A program made the translations under genes and the position numbers. Below the pieces are notes generated by a model that was given only the letters and a program-made list of their open reading frames with translations, searched no databases and was not told the origin of the DNA. A stretch of DNA of 64,000 nucleotides from Babylonia areolata (lineage: Eukaryota; Mollusca; Gastropoda; Neogastropoda; Buccinidae), in contig NC_134894.1 in NCBI RefSeq assembly GCF_041734735.1, positions 56,447,905 to 56,511,904 on the forward strand, in the 5' to 3' direction. Shown here in pieces: positions 47,301 through 59,200 of this stretch; within the stretch, counting starts at the first letter, position 1, and the number at the start of each line of letters is the position of its first letter.

Positions 47301-50300
47301 TTTGTCTCAGCAAACTGTAGCAAGTACTGTCAATTCTGATCCACCATGGACACACATTGGGAACTTCTTCTTCTTCTGTGTTCACTCGAATGCACACGAG
47401 TGGACTTTTACGTGTATGACCGTTTTTACCCCGCCATGTAGGCAGCCATACTCCGTTTTCGGGGGTGTGCATGCTGGGTATGTTCTTGTTTCCATAACCC
47501 ACCGAACGCTGACATGGATTACAGGATCTTTAACGTGCGTATTTGATCTTCTGCTTGCATATACACACGGAGGGGGTTCAGGCACTAGCAGGTCTGCACA
47601 TATATTGACCTGGGAGATCGTAAAAAATCTCCACCATTTACCCACCAGGCGCCGTCACCGTGATTCGAACCCGGGACTCTCAGATTGACAGTCCAACGCT
47701 GTAACCATTGGGAACAACATCTGCTGTCTGTTACAGCAATCAAGTGCCTCAAGCTTCAAGAAGCTGCCACTAAGCGTCTTGTTTTTCCTCAGCATGCACA
47801 ACTGTTATTGTGCAAGTTCTTTATGTCATAAATGTGACTAACTTAACGTCAGCTGAAAGACAGAAAGTCATGACACTTTGATCAGCTCTACAGTGATTTC
47901 TATGCAAATTGTTGCAATTTCACCATCAGCACCACACATCTTTTTGCGGTTGTTTTTTTTCTCCTCTTTTTTTTTTTATTCATCTACCCGGATTCAGCTG
48001 GAAGAGTACAGCTTCAGCTACTGTGATGCCAAAGTAAACTGAATTTATTTTGTGAAGAATCAAAGCACTTGTACAGCCTATTCTAGAGAATTTTACAATT
48101 TTTCTTCTGACATGAATTCTAAACCTTTGCCTGAAAGCTGAAAGCTAAGCATCAAAGCTGACAAAAAATTTTACTCTGACTTTCTCAAAAACATGTAACA
48201 TTCATTCTTACAGGATATGCATTACATTATTCAACAACTGTCTTATTTTTCAAAGATTCTAAAACCTATGTCAGGTTCTCAAAACAATCATTATTGTCAA
48301 GGTACTCATTCAATTTCAACATAGCACTCAAATATTTTTTTTATGAGGAATCAGTCATGAAAGACAAGGAGGATCATATGACTCACCACTTCGGAATAGA
48401 CTACCCAGCATACCATATGACATGTCCAGCTTGTAAGCAATGTCCTGGAATAATAAAAAAAATATTTTGACATAAAAACATTGAAGTACACAAAGGGCTA
48501 CACATCAATTATTAAACAGAACCATAAACAGACTAGTATCAGATCGAGTGTACAAAGAATTGTGATGTAAAACTACATGAAGGATTTGTAAAATAAAACT
48601 GAACAAAGTATCCATAACATGAATTGTGTATAAAGGATATGTAATGAAAAATTGTGTATGTACAGTGTAAAGTAAGATTTATAATGTAGAAGTAGACTTT
48701 AAACTTATCATCAATAAACACAAAAACAGGTTATACAGATAAAATAGTTTTTTTTTCAAAAGCCATTACACACACACACACACACACAAAGTTAGCAAGT
48801 TAAGCATCACCAACTCCCGACACGACAACACACATCAGAAAAGGTGCCAACCACCAGGTCCATTTATCGCTAGTCCTGACAACAAAGATCAGTATTCTTT
48901 AACCCTTCTGGAAGCTCCACATGAAGGACTCTTAATACATTCCTCTCAACAGGCATCCTGGTCAGTATAATTCACATATCAAAGTAGAACTTATATGCCC
49001 ACTAGCACTAAGCTGCTGTATGGTTATACAAACACAGCACTGAAATACTACTGATAATGATAACAATAACGATAATAAATATTTGGTAAAACAGTCAAAA
49101 ATTGTTGGACTTTCATCAATATGGTTCGACGGGCGCAATAGCCGAATGGTTAAAGCGTTGGACTTTCAATCTGAGGGTCCCGGGTTCGAATCACGGTGAC
49201 GGCGCCTGGCGGGTAAAGGGTGGAGATTTTTACGATCTCCCAGGTCAACATATATGCAGACCTGCCAGTGCCTGAACCCCCTTCGTGTGTATACGCAAGC
49301 AGAAGATCAAACACGCACGTTAAAGATCCTGTAATCCATGTCAGCGTTCGGTGGGTTATGGAAACAAGAACATACCCAGCATGCACATCCCCCGAAAGCG
49401 GAGTATGGCTGCCTACATGGCGGGTTAAAAATGGTCATACACGTAAAAGCCCACTCGCGTATATACGAGTGAACGTGGGAGTTGCAGCCCACGAATGCAA
49501 AAGAAGAAAAAAAAAAAAAAAATCAATATGGTTCACATCCTGCAGTGGGTGAAGAATGGAGAGTTATCCAATCTCCAGATCAGTGTATGTCTAAACCCAC
49601 TAATGCCATAAACTCCTGCATGTTTTTTCACCACACACAGATCAAATACACACCGTTAGATATTGCAATAATCCATATCAGTTTTGGGCGGGTTTGGGAA
49701 AAGACTAACATACCCAGCAAACAAACACCACTGGTTAGCTGCCTAAATGGCAGAAGCAAAATCTCCCATGCATGTTAAAATGAAATAAATGACCATGGAA
49801 GTTGCAGCCCCTTAAAACTGGAGTTTATTATCCTCAAACTAAAAAAACAACAAAATGCAACAAGCAATCTGTCCCCTTCTTTTTTGAAAAACAATTATGA
49901 CCTTATATTTACTTATTACTTCATATTACCTATATTTTAGTTATTGCTTTATACTTATTTGTCATTTCATCTTTCACACACCCTGAGTGAGAGCTGAATT
50001 CTTGTAATATCTGGAGCAGTAACGGTGCTGCTGTCGAGAAACCTGAAACACAAAACAAATCATGCAACCGTTTATTTGCAGGAAATGCCAGTACAGCACA
50101 AACATGTATGGTGCAACAGATCTTGACAGACTCATTTTTAACTCTGTAAATTCATGTATTTTTAACTCTGTAAATTCGTGTATTTTTAACTCTGTAAATT
50201 CATGTATATAAATATAAAATGCTACATACTCAACAATGATTTTGTCCTGAACCTTCATTTCAATGTTTCTAACCATAAAATTTGCGTGTGCTTTAGAATG

Positions 50301-51609
50301 ATCTACGTGTGTACACAGAGTGCTCAAATACACATGCACACACACACACACACACAATCTTTCAAGAGTCACACGCAAAAAAAAATTTTAAGAGTCAAAT
50401 CAAAGTATACTACAAATGTTTTCCAAAATGTTGAGCAAAGAAAAACTAATGAATCCAACATCAAATTGAAGAAAACTGGGATACATTCCAGGTACAGCTT
50501 GACTATTATAAAGATAAAACTTCAGAAAACAAATCTGATGGAAGGGAGAGACAGAGAGAGAAAGGGAACAGTACACAAAAACAGTGGGATGATGGATGGT
50601 CTTTATACATGTCAATCATTTTATGACAGTATAGACAACTGACACTCATAATTCACATCTGAACAGTCAAAGTAATAGAAACACAGCTTTAAACTTTGGG
50701 AGTTAATAATCATCATTATGGCTGGTCAACTTTTTCTGCTATCAGTGTAAATACAACATCACTAGGACTGGTGAGAGAGTGAGTGGGAGAGACAGACAGT
50801 GACAAAGACAGAAAGAATGGCAGAGAGATAAAATAAATCTAGCGTCTTGTATAAATCTACACGCTCAGAAGCTAGCCTGTTCTCCTGGCTGTCTATATCT
50901 TAAAGCCCCGAACTTGGGAAAGTACATGATGACAAACATCACAGGAATACAGTAATTCCTGAGAAAAAGCCAGTGGACAGTCAAATATTTATGACAAAAC
51001 AGAGAAATATTTATACAACGAAATGTGTACAACAAGTGTTCATGACAGACACAGAAATGATTATACAAATGAATGTGCACAACACAAGCATGCTACTGAG
51101 GACAACAATACTCCGAAATGATTAAACAAACGAATGTGCACAACACAGACATGCTACAGAGAACAACAATACTCAGTCTCACAGACAACCAGTTTCATAT
51201 TCAACCCAATTAGCTGTTCAGTAAAATCAAAACCATTGGTAAAATACACCATTTTCATTCATCAATTCATCTTTTATTTTTCAAGACTGACCGGAAACAA
51301 ATTTGCGAAGAAAGGAAAATCACCACTTCACAAAATATATTTGTTAACACATCAGAAGTGCGCTGTGTGCACGGAGCTGTGTATGTGACAGGCTTGGCAG
51401 AGGTAAAAAGCTGATAAATATTCACACTGCAAGTATAAGAAGAAAAGCTGTGCAAAGCTTAGCCAAACTAGCAACATTCCTCTATGGAAAAAAGACAATG
51501 TAAAAGTAAGGGAAAAAAAAGCTATTGCCAAGAAAAAAATATATTCCAATGTAAAAGCAAAATCAGAATACTGTCACTTTAGCACATTTGAGTATTTCAT
51601 TTTTGACAA

Positions 51610-51668
<59 letters not shown>

Positions 51669-54600
51669 TGTGTGCACCTCACACCTTAGACTGACATGCA
51701 CCCAAATTTCACACTTTACAAATGCTGACATACATAAATTGTATATTCATGCACACCTTACACCTGTAACTGACATGCACAGAAAGAATACTTGTCGATA
51801 TATCAAACCTGAATTTACAGACTCGATGTACACAAGCAAAATTTCTCCAGTATTTTGAGAGCAAATTTCACATATTAGTCTCAAATTGGAGTACTGATAT
51901 ATCAAACACAGAAAGGACACATACACACAACCACATACACACACAAGCATGCACATGTATTCATACACAAAAACTCATTATCACTGTGCAGCTCCAAACT
52001 GAAGTGTTCAAGTCACACTATTAACCACAACAAACAGTGGAGAACGTGCAAGTGATCACGAACTGGACCAAAATATCTAATTAATAATTAGCAACTGAAA
52101 GCTGGTGACTGAACATGGGGAAACAATATACATTCAAAAAACATTATCATATTTCAGGTATGATAATGTCAACCCAAACTAAGGCTACTCGTACAGATGC
52201 ACAACACAAAAGCATACCCCTCTGGCAAGCAGATATAACGCAATGCAGATAAGTCACTTACCCTTGCTCCTGGCCCTTAGTCTCAATCCCATTAGTCTTT
52301 GATACCCCCGTCAAACACCTTTTCATGATACCAAACACACTGTTAGCTTGCTCTCTGCACTGTCTCGCTGCTTATACTCGCCCACCTTGGGAGTATGAGC
52401 TTCGTTAACACAGCACTAAACTATTGTTCACACAACTCATCTTGAAGTGACTAGCGCTTGGGAACAAACAGCGCACATGCTCTCACAGGGGAAATGACAA
52501 ATCCTCCAGGGTAAAGGGCACATGGCTGATGGAAGATATACCAATATATGAAACATTATAACAGTGACAAATATGCTATCTCACAGAACTCCCACTTAAC
52601 TATTCTGCTTTCCGCTGCTCTTCAAAGTGTGAACACAACTAGCATTACTTTTTTTTTTTTTTAAATGTGTAGTTTGTTCCCATTCTAACTGAACAAATGT
52701 TAAACATCATTCCAAAACATTAATACTAATGTCAACTATGTACATATACAAGTCACACCTCCTCCCAAAAATTAATGAATAAATGAATAAAGATAAAAAC
52801 CAACCAAAAAAAAGGGAAAAAAAAAAAAAAAAAAAAAAATTACAAAGTATATCAGTATATCCATTCCATGGACTTGTGTGACATTTCAATGTTGTACTAC
52901 AAATCACAGTTCATACAGACATCTTGAAGCCAACAATACAAACAATAAACAGTAAATAAAGAAAGCAATAAGGGGACCATACATTAGGTCTCATCCCTCT
53001 GCTCTATATAACCTTAAAATCAAATCAACAAAAAATCATCTGCTCTTATAGAATACATGTAAAAGCACTAAAAAAAAAAAAATCATCAAAAAAAAAAGAA
53101 CTTGCTTTTAGCACTGCCATGATACATATAAGTAAAAAAAAAAAAAAAAAATCTGCCGCAGCATTATACATAAAAAGCTAGAGTTCCAATAAACACTTCT
53201 ACCAGCAACAGCCGATATTTAAAAGTGACACGTCCCAACCATAATCCACAAACAACTCAACGAGCAAAACTATCTCTTGATATGAAACAGAAACTTGTTG
53301 ACAACCACAAAAACCACTACATTCACTTCACTTCTCAAGGATGAGTGCATACAGCAAGTCTCTCTGTATAAAAAAACAAAACAAAACAAGGGATAACGAA
53401 CGAAAGCTGCGTGCCTCAGGTGCAGCAGTAATACAACAACACTGCCCGTGAGAAACAAACAAGTGAGCATGCCAGTCCTCCCCCGACCCCCCCACCCCCC
53501 AGTGCTACTCACTTGTAGATGTCGGAGAGGGCGGCTTCCAACTGGGTGACCTGGTTGAAGAGATCGCACTTCTCCGTCCACACGCGCACCTCCTGCATCA
53601 GCTCGGGGATGATGAGGAAGGTGCGCCAGCCTCGGATCTTCTTGGACTTGAGGATGTCCCCGTAGATGTGGTCCCCCACGTACAGCACGTCCTTGCCCCG
53701 CGCCCCCAGCAGCTTGGACACCACGTCGCAGGAGCCTGGAGGAAGAGTTTCAGTTTCAGTAGCTCAAAGAGGCGTCACTGCATTCGGACAAATCCATATA
53801 CGCTACACCACATCTGCCAAGCAGATGCCTGATCAGCAGCGTAACCCAACGCGCTTAGTCAGGCCTTGAGAAAAAAAAAGTAAATAAATAATAGATGAAT
53901 ACATAAAAAAGAACTACTACTACTAATAATAATATGTATAAGGCGCAAAAACTTGATGAAGTCAACTATAAGCGTACAAAAAAATAAAATAGAATAATAA
54001 AAGAATGGTTTGATTAGATTTGATATGATTTGATATGGATACTTTTACACCGCCTATCCTCGGTCAGAGACGAAGCTCTAAGTGCTTTACAAACTTGGGG
54101 TCATTTGCACAACATGGCGGATCATTTACTTTCCATAATCAACTGAAAGATGACATACACAAAGTGTGCCCAATTCACAAGAAGCTCTGCACCAATGTTG
54201 ACCTGGGAGATTGGAAAAATCTCCACCCCTGACTTGCTCTGCTGAGATTCAAATCCGAGACATTTTGGATGGAAGTCTAGCACACTAACCACTAAGCTTA
54301 CAGCTCCAGCTGTGAGTTTGAAATGAGGAGTTTGTATTATACTCCCAGTGTGGCTAAATATACTGTACCATGTCAAACTGATGCAAAACAGGCCTGGCTA
54401 AATATACTGTACCATGTCAAACTGATGCAAAACAGGCCTGGTTAAATATACTGTACCATGTCAAACTGATGCAAAACAGGCCTATCTGTTTGCTCCTCTC
54501 AGCCAAAATTGTTCATAGCAACTAAGCGATAAGATGTCTCGCCATCAGACTGCTGTCTGCCAGCCAATGAAACAACAATCACGGCAGGAGGTAAACAATC

Positions 54601-56233
54601 ATTCTCAACGGCCGCCATTTTTCAGATCAGCAACATTATCAATTTGCTTTTGTCTCTGCCAACCTTTTATGCATTAGAAATGTTATTTTCATATCATGTT
54701 TGTTGTTTGTTGCGGCTTTCCGGCAACATTTTACTTCCCCATGTATTTGTATTTGTATTTCATTTTTTATCCCAACAGATTTCTCTGTGTGAAATTCGGG
54801 CTGCTCTCCCCAGGGAGAGCGTGTCGCTATACTACAGCGCCACCCGTTTTTTTTGTATTTTTTCCTGTGTGCACTTTTATTTGTTTTTCCTATCAAAGTG
54901 GATTTTCCTACAGAATTTTGCCAGGAACAACCCCTTTGTTGCCGTGGGTTCTTTTACGTGCGCTAAGTGCATGCTGCACACGGGACCTCGGTTTATCGTC
55001 TCATCCAAATGACTAGCGTCCAGACCACCACTCAAGGTCTAGTGGAGGGGGAGAAAATATCGGCGGCTGAGCCGTGATTCGAACCAGCGCGCTCAAATTC
55101 TCTCGCTTCCTAGGCGGACGCGTTACCTCTAGGCCATCACTCCACTGTAGAACTTGCTTACCTCCAGAGTAGACTTCCCCCGGCTGGAGAGGTCCTTTGT
55201 GGTGTCCCAGCTGCAGTGCACCTGTTGTCTGCAGTGCACAAAGAGATCTTAGTGTTCTAATAAATCACTGAGAAAATGTACACATGCATGCACTCATGGG
55301 TACACACACAAAAAATGTACATGTACAAAAACAAAATACTTTTTTTTCCAGTGTACTCTTTTTCCCTCAATCATCATTTACCAAATCACCAGTGATGAAC
55401 AGATCACAATGCGCAAAGTTTAAACAAAAGAATGTTGACAGACCAGCCGCCGTGGCAAAGTGGTTAGCGTCGCGGACTACCGGCTGGGAGGACGCGGGTT
55501 CGAATCCCAGCGGAGGTGTGCTGTGGGCTTAAATGGGGAGACTGGGACCACACAGTCGAGTGTCATCCACTTCAAGGATGCGTCTTTGGGTGTGTTGCTC
55601 TAATTACCTGACCAACACTGCAAGTGTCTGTATCTCTCGGGCCTGGTTAACGCCGGGGTATCATTATGACAGGAAGCGTAGAGTACAGCCTTGTCACGCA
55701 GTCCCAAACCAAAATGGACCTCCACAGCAACATCGTCATCATCATCGTCATCCTCCTCCTCCTTCATCGTCATCAATATAAACAAAATAGTCTCAAAGTC
55801 TGTGGCCTTTCATGCCCTGCTCTACTGGTGACCTCAGTTTCGATACCCCTCCACTTCCGTGCTTGGGGTGAGTCCAGTCAATGTCGTCAGTGTCGGTAGA
55901 TTCATGGGGGGCTGGTGGCAGTCTCCACTCTGGGAGGGATGCTCACTCAGTCTGGCTCCGCAACTAAGCCATTATTGTCATTAGTAGGGGGCTTAGTAGG
56001 TGGTGTCCTAAGTACGTTAAAACAGAACAGGCACCACTGAACTCCACCGAAGTGACTCAGCAGCAGTGCAGGGTCTCCTCTGGTGTGTGGCCTCCTGGTG
56101 ACCTAACATCGATGGTTCCCTGTGGACTGCCGACGCTGGAACTGCAACGTATGAACCTGGATGTGGCTGTGTATGGGGGAATCTAAATGAGCGGCGTGAG
56201 AGTAATGCCACTGAAACGGTGCAGATGACGGGC

Positions 56234-56268
<35 letters not shown>

Positions 56269-59200
56269 TTGACACTGTTTTAATAAATCAAAGGGAAATG
56301 TTTAAATGTATACATGCATGCACTCACGGGTACACACCGGAAAATTCATGTACAAAAACAAAACCACAATTCAGTAAACAGTTCTCTGCTTTTCTTATGT
56401 TATCTTTTCCCTCCATCATAATTTTTCCAAATTACCAGTGATAAACATAGTATGCAAAGCTTAAAGAAAAAATCTTAACAGAGTTAATTATCAAATATGA
56501 ATAATACATTTTTTTTTTACAAAAACTGAAATGATGAATTTACTGTACTCTTCACATTCATTCATTAACTCACACGGGACAGCAAGTTTTCTCCCTTGCT
56601 TTTCCCCACAGACAGCCCATTTGTAAGGGTTTGGGAAAAAAAATTTACAAAAAATACAAAATACAGAGTAAGAAAATGAAACTTTCAGAACTGGTTTATT
56701 ACGTGTTGGGCTATTACATATTAAAAAAAAAAAAAATCAAATTTCTTATCTTATTTTTACAGTTTTGCCATTATGTCGAAAACAATGTCAATTTTTCACC
56801 CTGAATCACCATACCCATGCTCACTTTCTGCACTTAATTCACTTTCTTCTTCATCATCATCCACCTCTTTGATGTCCAGCCCTTCAGTTTGTAGCATTTC
56901 AAGTACTTCGGCAACACTAAAATGTTGCCATCATGCCTTGTTTGCTCCTCAACATTTTGATATTGGCTAATCATACCATTCGGTTATGGAGTGACCCAGA
57001 ACAGCGCACTCTGCTTGGTTTATCACAAAAATCACGTGTACAGCGCGTGATGGATTTTTATTTTTGGAAAATGCTATTCCGTCATCTGAATCGGAATACA
57101 TTTTATGTAGCAATGCTCACGCATTCCGTCGTCCGGAGAGAGTTAAAGACCTCAAATACTGACAAAACAAAAAGAGATCAGCTAGACATGCACGAAAAGA
57201 CCTGCATGCATGTCACATCACCAGGCCCAGGTTGTACGTTCTTTAGTTTAACGTCTTTTCACTGTAAGTGATATTAGACGAAGGAAGGAAAAAAATCGAG
57301 TGGGAGGAGGGGGGGCGGGGGGGGATTACTGTGTACGCATACGAGTAAGTGAAAGTGTGTGTGTGTGTGTGTGAAAATTATTGATTTAAGTTTTGTTTAA
57401 AAAAAAAACAAAAAACAAAGAACATAACAATATAACATATTTCAAATGAAAAACTAACAACTATAACAGCGAACCAACTGGACTATTTAACAAGGGGTTG
57501 AAAAAGTCATACATTAGCAATGGACTGCTGAAGATTGTCAACACTGGAGATGATTTCAGTTCAGGGATTTGAGACTTTAACATATCGCAAGTTGGTATAT
57601 GATCGGCTGTTATGTGAGCACCACAGATGCAAGAAACATTACTGACATATTTTGTCCTAAAACAATTCATTTTCCATCTGCAGATTAGAGAAATGATTTG
57701 CCTCTTATGAAAATCACTATGGTAATGTTTTCCCATGAAACCATACATTTTCTTTATGTTCTTATGTGACTCTGAGTTACCGGTGTGTTTTTCCTCAAAC
57801 TGAAATTTTGACCATTGTACTTTTTCTACCATGGTGTAATATTCCTGTAGTGAAAGCGAAATATTTAAATCTAACTCCAGGCCCAGGTCCCGGTCAGTAC
57901 CTTGTCCACTTTGCGGAGAATGGTGCCCTCAGCAAAGAAGAGAGGTTTGCGTGCGTCCACCACCACACAGTCCCAGTACGACGTCCAATCAGTTTTCTGC
58001 CCGTCCTGCCCAGCAGTCCACAACACCACACACTGAACGCCTTCACTTCAACATGATGCCAGGAGGTTACAGTCAACCTGCTGCACTGTTTTCGATTATA
58101 AGGAAATTTTCTACCTAAAATTACGTTTAAGTAACATACTTACCGTGACCCACTAGTGCAGACTCTGGCAGGGGTCTGACATTCCTGTCCTGTGCAAACT
58201 ACTATCCGCCTATGCGGAGAAAACGAAAGTAGCTACGGCCGATAACCTCCCGGAAGTAGGTAACCTCCCCTGTGCCCCCCTGACTAGCACCCTCTTTTTA
58301 CGGCAGCCATCATGACTCCTGTTCCTGTGCTCTTCATACGGCTAAATTTTTTTGTCTTTTCTGTCTGTCTCTCGATTCTCTAAAATACTGTATATATCGC
58401 CAACCTTTTTTTTCCGAGCAGTGACGCCTCCTTGAGCTACTGAAACTGAAACTGCCACACCACACCACACCACCCAACCCCCCCCCCCCACCCCCCCCCC
58501 CCCCCACACACACACACATACAAACAGTCTCTCTCTGTGCAGTACTGAAACTTACGTCTGAAGGAAAGTCGAGCAGGTAGGACATGATTTTCTGAAACAA
58601 TAAAAAAAAAAACAACACATTTTTGAAAGGCTCTGCATAAACAATAACACTATGCCTTTTACAACACTGTTTATGTCATTAACATACTCACAGGAGCAAA
58701 ATTACATGCTAACATGAGCAAGCATTAGATCAACTGGAAATTAACAAATAACGAGGCCAGGAGATTAAATGATTAACAAATAGTAAGTAAAAAGTGATGA
58801 CTCTCTCCATTCACAAGGTACACAAGGACAGGCCTGGCGCTTCCTTTTTTGAGGAAGTGTCTGAGTTTGTTCCAATGTGCCTTTTATTTACCTGTGTGCT
58901 AGCTGAATTGGTAGTGTAAGCAGCACTGACTTGAAGTTGTGTACCTTGTGAATGGAGAGAGTTACCACTCTTTACTATTTGTTAACTCACTCGGGACGAC
59001 AAGTTTTCTTCCTTGCTTTTCCCCACAGACGGCCCATTTGTAAGGGTTTGGAAAAAAATTACAAAAAATACAAAATACTGTGTAAGAAAATGAAACTTTC
59101 AGAACTGGTTTATTACGTGTTGAGCTATTACATATAGAAAAATCAAATTTCTCATCTTATTTTTACAGTTTTGCCATATGTAGAAAATACTGCCAATTTT

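Noticed and set aside
45948-47502. Minus-strand ORFs of 70-187 codons across the 55-bp array
   Set aside because: Read-through of the true exon end into its duplicated copies, cycling through three frames; not separate proteins.
52262-52310. Exon-like minus-strand segment ([11 protein letters not shown]) with donor GTAAGT
   Set aside because: At about 35 nt it would break the frame between NT5C2 exons 53735-53513 and 50042-49982, which join perfectly without it.
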